Shown piece by piece: positions 7,441 to 15,750 of a DNA stretch of 64,000 nt (positions are counted from its first letter, which is position 1; each line of letters starts with the position of its first letter). The translations under genes were made by a program, and so were the position numbers. The stretch lies in NCBI GenBank assembly GCA_009691765.1, contig SIAO01000001.1, positions 124,001-188,000 of the forward strand, in the 5' to 3' direction. The DNA comes from Planctomycetota bacterium. Its GTDB lineage: Bacteria; Planctomycetota; GCA-002687715. Below the pieces are notes generated by a model. It made no database searches, had not been told where the DNA came from, and was given only the letters and a program-made list of their open reading frames with translations.

Positions 7441-9549
7441 ATGCGTAAGTGGGGAACTTTGTCATTTGTTGCCGTGTTCGCCTTTATGTTCCTAGCCCTG
7501 ACACCGGTAGCGGTGGCACAGGATGCGGAGAGCACGCTGAAGGAGGCCATAGGCCTCTACGAGCGTGGGCAGAACGATGCGGCACTGGAAAAGCTTCGCG
7601 CTGTCCTTGCGACAGATCCTTCGTCTGAACAGGCGTGGGGTTTGCGTAATGCCGTGGAGCAAGACTTGTGGGCCCGCATCATGATCAAGGGCGATCAACA
7701 CCAATCCGTGGTGGCGCACTTGTTCCGTCTCGCCATTCCGGCAGAGCGTGCGCAAGCCGGCAATGATGTTGCGATCAAGGCCCTGGTGGAGAAGCTCGAT
7801 TCTCCGGATTGGGCTGTTCGTCAAAAGGCAGCACTTCAACTTGCGGCCGATCACGGTGAGTATGCGGTGGCCTATCTTGCGCGCCGCCTCGGTAGCGACG
7901 ACACCGATGTGCGCGCTGGCACGATGGAGTGGATCCGACGCATGGGTCGCCGCGCGACCATGCCGTTGATTCAACTTCTCGACAGCGAATCACCCTTGGT
8001 GATCGCGAACTGCCTCACGCTGCTAGGTCAGACTGGTGACTTGCGTAGCTTGCCCTACGTGGCGGCTTTCGCTTCGATGCCCGTAGACAGCGTTGGTGCG
8101 ATGATCAAGAAGGCGGGCACTGACGCGCGCAATCGTCTTGGTTGCGCTGCCGAGAGCGAAGCCGAAATCGGTGGGCTCTTCTACGCCATTGCTGAAGGCT
8201 ATTACCAGCGCAACGTTGATCTCGTTGGCGATGGCACCACGGTGTGGAGTTTCGAGGGCGGCAAGCTCGTTGCCCGCGAAGTTCCAGCCGCGCTCTACCA
8301 CCTGAAGCTCGCCGAAGACATTCTCTACGACATGTACAACTACGCTCCCACTTCGGTGAAGACGCAGGTGCTGCTCGGCTCCGTGCTGGTGGCACAGGCC
8401 GATGCGGTCAGTGGCATGAGCGCTGACGATGCGGCCAAGGCCGCCAATGCAGCCGAAGCGGCAACGCTGGCCAAGGCCCTGGGCGCAGAAGTGCTCAATG
8501 GCGTGGTCGGCATGGCGCTCGGTGACAACCACGGCAGCGTGGGCGCAACGGCGATTCGCATGCTCACCGGGATGCTCAGCGATTGCCCAGGCAACTGCGC
8601 CATCGCAGCGGCTCTCGCGGGCAACAACAAGGAGATGCGCCTTGCAGCCGCGCTCGCGTTGGGTCGCATCGGCGGCAACGTCGACACTGCCATGCTCGTG
8701 CAGGCTCTCGGCGAAGTGCTGTCGCAAGACGCGCTGCGCACTGTGGTCGTCATCGACGATCAAGAAGCGACACGCCTGCAAATCGTCGCCGAGCTCAATG
8801 CCCGGGGTTACATGGCTACTGGCCTCGCCAGCGGCAGCCTCGGACTGGCCGCGGTTCGTCAAATGCCCATCGAGGACCTTGTGGTCGTGCGTTACGACCT
8901 GAAGGATCGCACGGCGCATGAGCTCGTGAAGACGCTGCGTATGGATTCCCGCACGGCGGAAACGCCCGTGGTGCTCCTCGCGGATGAAAACGGTGCTGTC
9001 GGTGCCCAAGCGCAGTTTGGCTCCAAGGTGCAGTTGGTGCTGACTACGCCTCTCGTGGCTGCCGCTTACGAGCCTCAGGTTCGTGCTCTGCTTAAGAGCT
9101 TGGACAGCGCGCGCGAAGCGGCTACGGCCAATGCGGCCATGGCGGCAGCGATCCTCTCGCACATGTCTGGGGCTGATGCTTCAGGCGTAAGCGCGGCGCT
9201 CGTCGCAGCGCTCAGCGGTGAAGACCGTGTGCGCATCCCGGCGATGAAGACCCTCGGCAACATTGGGAACGCGGCAGCCAGCTCGGCTTTGCTTGCGATC
9301 TTCAGTGACGGCACGGCCTCCGAGGCAGCGCGCGGTGCAGCCCTGATCGCGGCAGCGCGTATTGCTCGCGCTTCTGGCAAGCCCTGTGCGGACACCAATG
9401 CGGCCATCACCGGCTCGCTCGGCAGCAGCACCGGCGCACTCCGCGCAAGTGTCGCAACCGCCGCAGGCATTGCACCTGTGGATGCGGATCTGCGCCTTCA
9501 GTGGCTCAACGCACTGCGCAGCACCATTGTAGTGAACCTCGGCGGCTGA
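7441..9549 (+). CDS. secreted HEAT-repeat protein with an embedded degenerate receiver-like domain
   Basis: 702 aa from ATG at 7441, which begins a clear signal peptide (KWGTLSFVAVFAFMFLALTP, cut near AVAQD). Residues about 28-60 look TPR-like. HEAT-type helical repeats follow to about residue 220 (VRQKAALQLAADHGEYAVAY; VRAGTMEWIRRMGRRATMPL), with a helical middle region after them. Residues about 432-555 look like a CheY-type receiver: TVVVIDDQEATRLQIVAEL, then DLVVVRYDLKDRTAHELV, then TPVVLLADEN and VQLVLTTPL. The phospho-acceptor position appears to be Arg and the conserved Lys appears to be Thr. More HEAT repeats occupy 570-700. A receiver fold in an exported protein is unusual. The function is unknown; a scaffold role is plausible. 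Confidence 0.85.
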   Translation: MRKWGTLSFVAVFAFMFLALTPVAVAQDAESTLKEAIGLYERGQNDAALEKLRAVLATDPSSEQAWGLRNAVEQDLWARIMIKGDQHQSVVAHLFRLAIPAERAQAGNDVAIKALVEKLDSPDWAVRQKAALQLAADHGEYAVAYLARRLGSDDTDVRAGTMEWIRRMGRRATMPLIQLLDSESPLVIANCLTLLGQTGDLRSLPYVAAFASMPVDSVGAMIKKAGTDARNRLGCAAESEAEIGGLFYAIAEGYYQRNVDLVGDGTTVWSFEGGKLVAREVPAALYHLKLAEDILYDMYNYAPTSVKTQVLLGSVLVAQADAVSGMSADDAAKAANAAEAATLAKALGAEVLNGVVGMALGDNHGSVGATAIRMLTGMLSDCPGNCAIAAALAGNNKEMRLAAALALGRIGGNVDTAMLVQALGEVLSQDALRTVVVIDDQEATRLQIVAELNARGYMATGLASGSLGLAAVRQMPIEDLVVVRYDLKDRTAHELVKTLRMDSRTAETPVVLLADENGAVGAQAQFGSKVQLVLTTPLVAAAYEPQVRALLKSLDSAREAATANAAMAAAILSHMSGADASGVSAALVAALSGEDRVRIPAMKTLGNIGNAAASSALLAIFSDGTASEAARGAALIAAARIARASGKPCADTNAAITGSLGSSTGALRASVATAAGIAPVDADLRLQWLNALRSTIVVNLGG

Positions 9550-9569
9550 GTTTCAGTTCGCCCCTCCAT

Positions 9570-9610
9570 AAGGCGGCGCGCCCATGTGGCGTTGCCGCCT
9601 TGTGTCGTTT
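9570..9610 (+). terminator. probable terminator after the HEAT-repeat gene
   Basis: An 8-bp perfect stem (9570-9577 with 9594-9601), whose loop can pair further, is followed by GTGTCGTTTT. It starts 21 bases after the stop codon. The T tract is short and interrupted. Confidence 0.5.
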
Positions 9611-9671
9611 TGGAGTGCGCTCCGCCCGGCCGGACGTGCTTGGAGGCTGCGCGAGAAAACGCGCGAGGAGA

Positions 9672-9743
9672 AGCCGACGGCGGGAATTGAACCCGCGACC
9701 TGCGGTTTACGAAACCGCTGCTCTACCGCTGAGCTACGTCGGC
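9672..9743 (-). tRNA. tRNA-Thr (anticodon CGU)
   Basis: The minus strand folds into a full cloverleaf. The acceptor stem is GCCGACG/CGTCGGC, the D arm is GCTC-AGCGGTA-GAGC, and the anticodon stem GCGGT/ACCGC encloses TTCGTAA (anticodon CGT). The variable region is AGGTC and the T arm is GCGGG-TTCAATT-CCCGC. The discriminator base is U and the CCA end is not encoded. The D loop is the minimal 7 bases. It reads the Thr codon ACG. Confidence 0.95.
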
Positions 9744-9899
9744 GCGGAACCGTGAATCGGAAGCGCTGCATAGGATGCTGGAGATGGTCCTGCGAGACAA
9801 GGGGCGAATCGTGCTTGCCGCTGATGGCATGGAGCGGGTAAAAGAAACACGCCGTGTGGGCGGTCACTGCGCGGCGGTATCTCTGGGGAGTCTTCGAAG

Positions 9900-10814
9900 T
9901 TGGATTTATCTTCCTGCTTCCGCATCGGCGTGGATGAAGCCGGCTATGGGCCGCGCCTCGGGCCCTTCGTAATGGGGCTCGTACGCGTGGATGGTCCTGA
10001 CGGTCTCGCACAAGCGCTTGACCTCAGCGGACCTCACGCGCCGTTGGTGAAAGACAGTAAGAAGCTGTTTCACGGCAACTTGCGCGAGCTTGAAACTAGC
10101 GCGCTTGCGCTACTGACGTGTGCGCGCGCGGCGATGCCACGCAATCTGCAAGAAGTGCTGGTGCGCAGCCCCGATGGATTGAAAGAGCATCCTTGGTACG
10201 GAGCGTTGGATTTGCGCTTACCTCTCGTTGCGGAGTCCTCCGATGTGGATCGCGCCGCGGCTGCGTTGTGGCGAGGGTTCAAGCGCGCCAATCTATGCTT
10301 AGGTGCTGCTTGCGCTGATGTGTTGCTCGAAGGCACGTTCAATGCGCGTCTCGCTGCCGGTGGCAACAAGGCCGATCTCGAACTTGTGCAGCTTGGCGAA
10401 CTCGTGCGCCGCAATTTGCCCGCGAGGGCCCGCGGCACCATCCTGTGTGATCGGCTCGGTGGGAGGCGCCACTATGGAGAGTGGATTGCTGCTCAGCATC
10501 CGTTCTGGTCTTCAGGGCCTGAGACTGAAAGTGCTGATACCAGCAGCTACACGCTGGTGAGTGGGCGTAGCCAGTTGCAGTATCAGTTCCTTGTGGGTGG
10601 CGAAGCGCGCGCGCTCGAAATCGCGGCCGCGAGCATCCTCGCGAAGTATGCTCGCGAATTGATGATGCACGTGTTCAACCGGTTCTGGCAAGGGCGTCAC
10701 GCAGCTCTCAAGCCGACAGCGGGCTATCCGCAGGATGCGGGGCGGTTTCTTGCGGCGCTCGAAGGTGATGGGCTTCTCGCTGAGCATCGCAGTGTGCTCG
10801 TGCGTGCGCGCTGA
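9900..10814 (+). CDS. divergent ribonuclease HII-like protein
   Basis: 304 aa, longer than the usual ~200 aa of RNase HII. The TTG at 9900 is the only start that keeps the catalytic motif, and GGGGAG lies about 10 bases upstream. RNase HII hallmarks are IGVDEAGYGPRLGPF (normally DEAGRGP) near residue 9, VKDSKKL near 50, ILCDRLGGRRHYGEW near 180 and AAASILAKYARELMM near 240, then GYPQDAGRFL. The catalytic acidic residues Asp-Glu and a later Asp appear to be kept. The extra length lies between DSKKL and ILCD. It may cleave RNA in RNA-DNA hybrids, or be a family member with another substrate. I infer the former with reserve. Confidence 0.7.
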   Translation: MDLSSCFRIGVDEAGYGPRLGPFVMGLVRVDGPDGLAQALDLSGPHAPLVKDSKKLFHGNLRELETSALALLTCARAAMPRNLQEVLVRSPDGLKEHPWYGALDLRLPLVAESSDVDRAAAALWRGFKRANLCLGAACADVLLEGTFNARLAAGGNKADLELVQLGELVRRNLPARARGTILCDRLGGRRHYGEWIAAQHPFWSSGPETESADTSSYTLVSGRSQLQYQFLVGGEARALEIAAASILAKYARELMMHVFNRFWQGRHAALKPTAGYPQDAGRFLAALEGDGLLAEHRSVLVRAR

Positions 10815-10869
10815 TGCCAATCTGCGGGGTAAACTCCTTGTCCATGTTGAGCATGATTGAGAAACGCGC

Positions 10870-12174
10870 ATGAAGATCGCTGTGCTTGGAGGCGGGATCA
10901 CTGGATGCAGCGCAGCGCGCCTTTTGGCTGCAGATGGTCATGCCGTCAGCCTTTTTGAGGCGAAAGGGCGTCTCGGGGGTCTGTGCGCCAGCAGCACCAT
11001 CGATGGATTCGTCACTGACCACGCCGGTGGTCACATCCTGTTTTCAAAAGACAAGGAAGTCATGGATTTCATGCTCGCGGGGCTCGGCACCGTGGGCTAC
11101 CACACGTCCAAGCGCGACACGCGCATTTGGCTGCGCGACCGCTTCGTGCGCTACCCCTTCGAAAACGGTTTGTGCGACTTGCGCGACGAAGATCGCTACC
11201 GAGCACTGCGCGACTACATTGTTGCGTGGCATGAACGCAAGACTGGCACGCCGTCGCCCGACAATTTCCGGGATTGGTGCCTGTGGCGCTTCGGGACAGG
11301 GATCTGCGATTTGTTCATGCACCCGTACAACAGCAAGATTTGGAATGTGCCGCTTCAAGAGCTGGGCACTGCCTGGGTCGAAGGGCGCGTGCCGGATGCT
11401 CCGATGGAGGATGTGTTGAAGTCGGCCTTGGGCCAGCACACCGCGGGTTACGTGCATCAGGCGATCTTCCACTATCCGCTCACGGGTGGTTTTGAGAGCG
11501 TCGTCCATGGCATCGCCGCTGGGATTCCGGCGGGAATCGTGCGTTTGAATACGCCTGTGCGAGAACTCCGCCGCGTCGGCGGCAGTTACGTCGTGGACGG
11601 CGAGAGTTTCGATGAAGTGATTTCTACTCTCCCGTTGGCGGCGCTCGGGCGCATGCTCGAAGGTGTGCCTGCCGCGGTGCGCGACGCTTTCGCAGCCTTG
11701 GACCACGTGAGTTTGCGCACAGTCTTTCTTGCGCTCGACAAGGCGGATGCGCCACCCCATTCATGGATCTACTTCCCGGACAAACAAGATGGTCCGCAGA
11801 ATCGTGTCACGTGGCTTTCGAACTACAGTCCGCGCAATGCACCGCCCGGAAAGTCGTCCGTCATGGCCGAAGTGACGTGGTACCGCGAGCGTCCCGGCAC
11901 GGAAGCGGAAACCACGGAAGCTGTCGTCGCGGGCCTATCCGCAGGCGGGTTTTTCAGGCGCGATCAAATTCTGTTCAGCCGCGTCTTCGATGTGGACCAC
12001 GCCTACATTCTGTATCGCTCTGGATTGGAAGCGCACTTGGAGCGCGTCCGCGCGTGGTGTGCTGAGCAAGGTCTCCATGTCGTTGGGCGCTTCGGAAACT
12101 ACAGCTACTTCAACTCCGATATGTGTGTGCGGGCCGCGCTGGATCTCGCAGCCAAGTTCAAAGCGCGCTGCTGA
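10870..12174 (+). CDS. FAD/NAD(P)-binding oxidoreductase, UDP-galactopyranose mutase/protoporphyrinogen oxidase-like
   Basis: 434 aa. The N-terminus is a Rossmann dinucleotide fold with GGGITGCSAARLLAADGH, then EAKGRLGGLCAS and TDHAGGHILF. This pattern is typical of the amine-oxidase/UGM-like flavoproteins found in polysaccharide clusters. Later landmarks are WNVPLQELGTAWVEGRVP and the C-terminal FNSDMCVRAALDLA, where the FAD ribityl-binding segment normally lies. The substrate is unknown. A second, longer relative is encoded at 22500-24005 in the same region. It converges with the GT-C-like gene, with only 3 bases between the stops. Confidence 0.8.
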   Translation: MKIAVLGGGITGCSAARLLAADGHAVSLFEAKGRLGGLCASSTIDGFVTDHAGGHILFSKDKEVMDFMLAGLGTVGYHTSKRDTRIWLRDRFVRYPFENGLCDLRDEDRYRALRDYIVAWHERKTGTPSPDNFRDWCLWRFGTGICDLFMHPYNSKIWNVPLQELGTAWVEGRVPDAPMEDVLKSALGQHTAGYVHQAIFHYPLTGGFESVVHGIAAGIPAGIVRLNTPVRELRRVGGSYVVDGESFDEVISTLPLAALGRMLEGVPAAVRDAFAALDHVSLRTVFLALDKADAPPHSWIYFPDKQDGPQNRVTWLSNYSPRNAPPGKSSVMAEVTWYRERPGTEAETTEAVVAGLSAGGFFRRDQILFSRVFDVDHAYILYRSGLEAHLERVRAWCAEQGLHVVGRFGNYSYFNSDMCVRAALDLAAKFKARC

Positions 12175-12177
12175 AGT

Positions 12178-14034
12178 TCAAAAATCGGCGAGCAACATGC
12201 GCCGCGATGCAGAAACACCAAGTGTGCGGCCGTCGGCGGATTTCACTGCGATGCGCCACTGCACCGGTAGAGGATTGCTGCCTTCAAACACGCTGTGAGG
12301 CAGCGGCCAGCGCGCAAGTTCGGGGACTTGTTCCAAGATGCGTTGAAGTGCAATGCGTTGAGTGCCCTGCGCGGTTGGTCGCAAATGCTGCAGCGGTACA
12401 AGCAATGTCAGGCTGCGCCCAGGCACTTCGAGCAGGAGGTCTGCAGAAGCTGTTTCTGACGGCACGCGCACTTCGATTTCTGGCAAGGCTGCGTCTTGCG
12501 AACGCACGAGCACCAGATCTTGTGGCGCGAGCAGGGTCACCGCTGCGCCTTCAGAGTTTTCCGCCACTCCAAACAAAGGGCGCAGATAGGGTGCCTCGGC
12601 CATGGCTCGGAACCACTGTGTGCTGAGTCCGCTCTGGCGCGTTTCGTTCAGCGCGGCCCACCACGTCGAGGGCAACCCTTGAACAAGTGTGGCACTACGA
12701 ACTCGCGTTGGTGCGTACGGTGGTGCCAAGAGCGCCGGCAAATACGCATCGACACTGGGAGCGCCGTGGCATTCGGTGGGAACATCCACGACCACGGTCA
12801 TGCCCATCGGATCCGCCACCGCGAGGATTGCGCACTGCAAGCCTCGCACTTGTGCTCCGGCTGCCACATAGTTGCTGATCTGCCGTCCGAGGAGGGCAGC
12901 GCAGAGCAGCAGCGGTAGTAAGGGCAACAGCCAGCCGTGACGCCATGTGCTTCCGCGCTCGCACAACGCAGCTCCAAGAAACGCCACGGGCAACGCCATG
13001 AGGTGATAAGCGCTGCGCGAATTGAGCAGATTGGGATAGATCTCGAACACGTACAGCACTGGCGCCCACGACAGCAGCAGCCAGCACAATGAGAGCAGGG
13101 CGAATCCAGCAAAGTTCGGTGCCGCAGGCTTGCGGCGGAGGAGCACACTGAGCGCGAGGATCCATGCCGCGGCGAGCGCGAGAGAGGCGCACATCGCCAA
13201 CGCTTCAGTCCAGGCCCCTTCGGGCACAGGCAAGAAGAGCAAGCGCAAGGTTCGCGGGAGATCCGCGAGGATGTCGTTGTCACGTGCGTAGGCCGACATG
13301 CTTTCCCAGCCTGCATAGCCACCAGAGAAACGGCCAAAGATGGCATGGCGCAAAAGAAAGTAGGCGCCAACGCTCGCGAGGCCAATCGCTGCTGCGCTCA
13401 GGAATGCGGCGCGTTTGCGAGCGGCGGGCGCACACAGGAGTGCCATGAGGCCCATGAGCGGAGTGACGGCGAGGGCGTGCTCTCGCGACAGTAGGCCGCA
13501 CACACTGCACGCAATCGCAATCCTGAGGTGCTTTCGTTCTCCGCGCAGCAGCCACACATGCCACGCAAGCAGAGCTGCTAGCGAGAAGGTGACGCCAAAG
13601 ATGACCGTGCGTTGCGTTGTCCAGAGCACAGCTTCTGGGAACAACGGGAAAAGCGCAAAAAACAGCGCGCCATACACGGCGGCTGCCGCGTTACGAAAGT
13701 GCAGCAGGCGTTGCACGAGCCAGTAGAGCAGGACTGTGTTCAGCGCGTGCCCGAGAATGTTCCCCAGATGGAAAGCCCACGGGTCGGCACCGAACAACCA
13801 GTAATCCGCACCCCATGAGAGCGCGGGGACGGGCCGCCAAATGTCATCCCACGTTCGGTCAATCGGCCACAGTAATTGGCGTGTGAATGAGCGCAGGTCA
13901 AGGGAGTTGTCGGCCCCCGTGAACATGGCCATGCTCAGGTCGTCTTTCAGGAAGTAGACGCCGAAGCCTACGGCGTACGCCGCGAGCGCTACGAACAGCA
14001 GCAAGAAAACATGGGCGCGGAGCCCGCTCAGCAT
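12178..14034 (-). CDS. polytopic membrane protein, GT-C glycosyltransferase-like
   Basis: 618 aa from ATG at 14034. About ten hydrophobic segments fill residues 5-400, and a soluble domain of about 200 residues follows. An acidic pair early in the first loop (FLKDDLSMAMF) and the layout with WRPVPALSWGADYWLFG resemble GT39/PMT-type enzymes, which take sugars from polyprenyl phosphate and act on the outer face of the membrane. I see no diagnostic signature beyond this, so the family is tentative. It is the last gene of the minus-strand polysaccharide operon and overlaps the nucleotidyltransferase gene by 7 bases. Confidence 0.65.
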   Translation of the reverse strand: MLSGLRAHVFLLLFVALAAYAVGFGVYFLKDDLSMAMFTGADNSLDLRSFTRQLLWPIDRTWDDIWRPVPALSWGADYWLFGADPWAFHLGNILGHALNTVLLYWLVQRLLHFRNAAAAVYGALFFALFPLFPEAVLWTTQRTVIFGVTFSLAALLAWHVWLLRGERKHLRIAIACSVCGLLSREHALAVTPLMGLMALLCAPAARKRAAFLSAAAIGLASVGAYFLLRHAIFGRFSGGYAGWESMSAYARDNDILADLPRTLRLLFLPVPEGAWTEALAMCASLALAAAWILALSVLLRRKPAAPNFAGFALLSLCWLLLSWAPVLYVFEIYPNLLNSRSAYHLMALPVAFLGAALCERGSTWRHGWLLPLLPLLLCAALLGRQISNYVAAGAQVRGLQCAILAVADPMGMTVVVDVPTECHGAPSVDAYLPALLAPPYAPTRVRSATLVQGLPSTWWAALNETRQSGLSTQWFRAMAEAPYLRPLFGVAENSEGAAVTLLAPQDLVLVRSQDAALPEIEVRVPSETASADLLLEVPGRSLTLLVPLQHLRPTAQGTQRIALQRILEQVPELARWPLPHSVFEGSNPLPVQWRIAVKSADGRTLGVSASRRMLLADF

Positions 14035-15002
14035 CGCAAAAGCACATCCGCCGAGATGATGGCACGGTGTAGGGGTGGCCCAGCGGCGACATGTGCGCCT
14101 GGCAGGACAACGCATTCCGTGAGCTCGCGAGCATCCACGCGCGCGTTAGCGCCCACGGTGCACAAGTTCAGCGTGGCTCCGAGCGCAACGGTGGCAGTCG
14201 GGTCCACCAAGTGTTGCAGTCCTTGGGTTCGCAGGAAGCTGACATTGCCGTCGATGAGGTCCATCGGGAAGGTGACATTCAGATCCGAATCAATGACATC
14301 GGCGGCGGCCACTCGACCTCCATCATCCAGCATGATCTGAATGCTGCTGGTGATTTCGTATTCGTCGCGCAGCGCTGTGCGCGGTGTGCGTCGGATGCAA
14401 TCGAAAATCCACGGCGAGAACAGGTAAATGCCGCACCCCTTCAGCAAGCATGTGGGTTTGAGCGGCTTCTCGATGACACGCTTGATCAAGTTGTGTTCGT
14501 TCAATTCGACGGTGAAATTCTTGCGCACGATGTCTGGATCTGTCTCTTGCTTCACGGCTAGCACGGCATCCAAGTTCTCAGTGCGAAAACGATCGACCAT
14601 GCTGCCGATGCGGCTGGAGGTGTAGTAAATGTCGCCGAGGCACAGCAGGAATGGTCCTTGCACGTGTTTTTCTGCTTGGCCTACGGCATGTGCGATGCCA
14701 AGGATCTTCTCCTGCTCGACGTAGGTGATTTCAACGCCGTAGGCATCGCCTCTGCCGAGGTGCGAGATGATGCGATCCATCATGTAGCCCACAACGATCA
14801 CAACTTTGCGAATGCCAACTTCACGGAAGAACGCTAAGTGATGTGCAAGGATGGGCATGTTGCCGATGGGCAGCAGCGGCTTGGGGTAATGGGCGTTGAA
14901 CGGATCGATGCGGCTGCCCTTGCCAGCAGAGAGAATCACGCCGGTAAGTTCCGTCATGGGTGTGGTCACAGCAGTCATCGCTTTCTTGATCTCAAGCGCC
15001 AC
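14028..15002 (-). CDS. sugar nucleotidyltransferase with C-terminal left-handed beta-helix
   Basis: 324 aa. The N-terminal nucleotidyltransferase fold shows GVILSAGKGSRIDPF and YPKPLLPIGNMPIL, then FLLCLGDIYY (metal-binding Asp) and RVIEKPLKPTC. A short C-terminal hexapeptide-like region (DPTATVALGATLNLCTVGAN) follows. It should couple a sugar-1-phosphate to an NTP (glucose- or mannose-1-phosphate type); the exact sugar cannot be read from the sequence. ATG at 15002 overlaps the GT2 stop by 11 bases. In-frame ATGs at residues 9 and 16 are alternative starts. Confidence 0.88.
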   Translation of the reverse strand: MALEIKKAMTAVTTPMTELTGVILSAGKGSRIDPFNAHYPKPLLPIGNMPILAHHLAFFREVGIRKVVIVVGYMMDRIISHLGRGDAYGVEITYVEQEKILGIAHAVGQAEKHVQGPFLLCLGDIYYTSSRIGSMVDRFRTENLDAVLAVKQETDPDIVRKNFTVELNEHNLIKRVIEKPLKPTCLLKGCGIYLFSPWIFDCIRRTPRTALRDEYEITSSIQIMLDDGGRVAAADVIDSDLNVTFPMDLIDGNVSFLRTQGLQHLVDPTATVALGATLNLCTVGANARVDARELTECVVLPGAHVAAGPPLHRAIISADVLLRC

Positions 15003-15750
15003 CTGTTGGCTTGCCGCGCAGAGCCGTTGGAATGGCGCGTTGCAGGCGCTTTCTAAAAATGCAGCGGAACATCATGAGCGCGGTGCGTGCAACACGCAGG
15101 AGACCGCGTGAGTGTTTGGATTCGCCACCTTCGCGGCGACCGTAATGCACTGGAATCTCAATGACACGCAGCCGATGACGCAGCACTTCACACATCATTT
15201 CAGGTGAGAACGCTGGGCCAGCTTCGCGTGTGCCAGCGCGAATGATCTGCCAAGTCTCGCGCTTCAATGCGCGATAAGTGCAGCCAACATCAGTCAAGCG
15301 CGGCTCCATGGGGATGTACCACAGCAATTGGAGGATCTTGGCAGCCACCACGTTGCCCCAGCGCAAGGTGAAGTCCATGTTGGCGCCTTGGCCAACCATT
15401 TGGCGTGTCGTGCGTGTGCCGAGCACCATGGCGCAGTCGTTCGCATAGGCAAGAAACTTCACCATATCAGCAGCGAAGAACGAACCGTCAGCCTCGGTCA
15501 AGACCAGCAAGTCACCGACGGCTTGATCCATACCACAGCGCAAAGCATGGCCGTATCCGGGCGCGGATTCAGACACCACGCGCGCTCCTGCAGTTTCGGC
15601 GATAACGCGGGTGCGGTCGCGGCAGTTGTTGTCCACCACTAGCACTTCATCAACGATGGGAAGCTGAAGAAACGCGCTTACCACCGCCCCGATGGTGGCT
15701 TCTTCGTTGTAGGCAGGAATGATGACGCTAATGCGTTGTCCGTTCAGCAC
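14992..15750 (-). CDS. family 2 glycosyltransferase, polyprenyl-phosphate-sugar synthase-like
   Basis: About 252 aa. I place the start at GTG 15750, which overlaps the stop of the upstream YfhO-like gene by 7 bases. The longer upstream frame runs inside that gene and has no family similarity. Motifs are RISVIIPAYNEEATIGAVV, EVLVVDNNCRDRTRVIAE, GYGHALRCGMDQAVGDLLVL, and the DXD-type EADGSF. The compact form without membrane helices matches DPM1-like enzymes, which load sugars on polyprenyl phosphate. That fits the GT-C-like and YfhO-like proteins in the operon, which would use such donors. The specific sugar is unknown. Confidence 0.85.
   Translation of the reverse strand: MLNGQRISVIIPAYNEEATIGAVVSAFLQLPIVDEVLVVDNNCRDRTRVIAETAGARVVSESAPGYGHALRCGMDQAVGDLLVLTEADGSFFAADMVKFLAYANDCAMVLGTRTTRQMVGQGANMDFTLRWGNVVAAKILQLLWYIPMEPRLTDVGCTYRALKRETWQIIRAGTREAGPAFSPEMMCEVLRHRLRVIEIPVHYGRREGGESKHSRGLLRVARTALMMFRCIFRKRLQRAIPTALRGKPTGGA

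Noticed and set aside
8023-9162. 379-aa minus-strand frame
   Set aside because: Antisense shadow of the HEAT-repeat gene; His-rich composition typical of such shadows.
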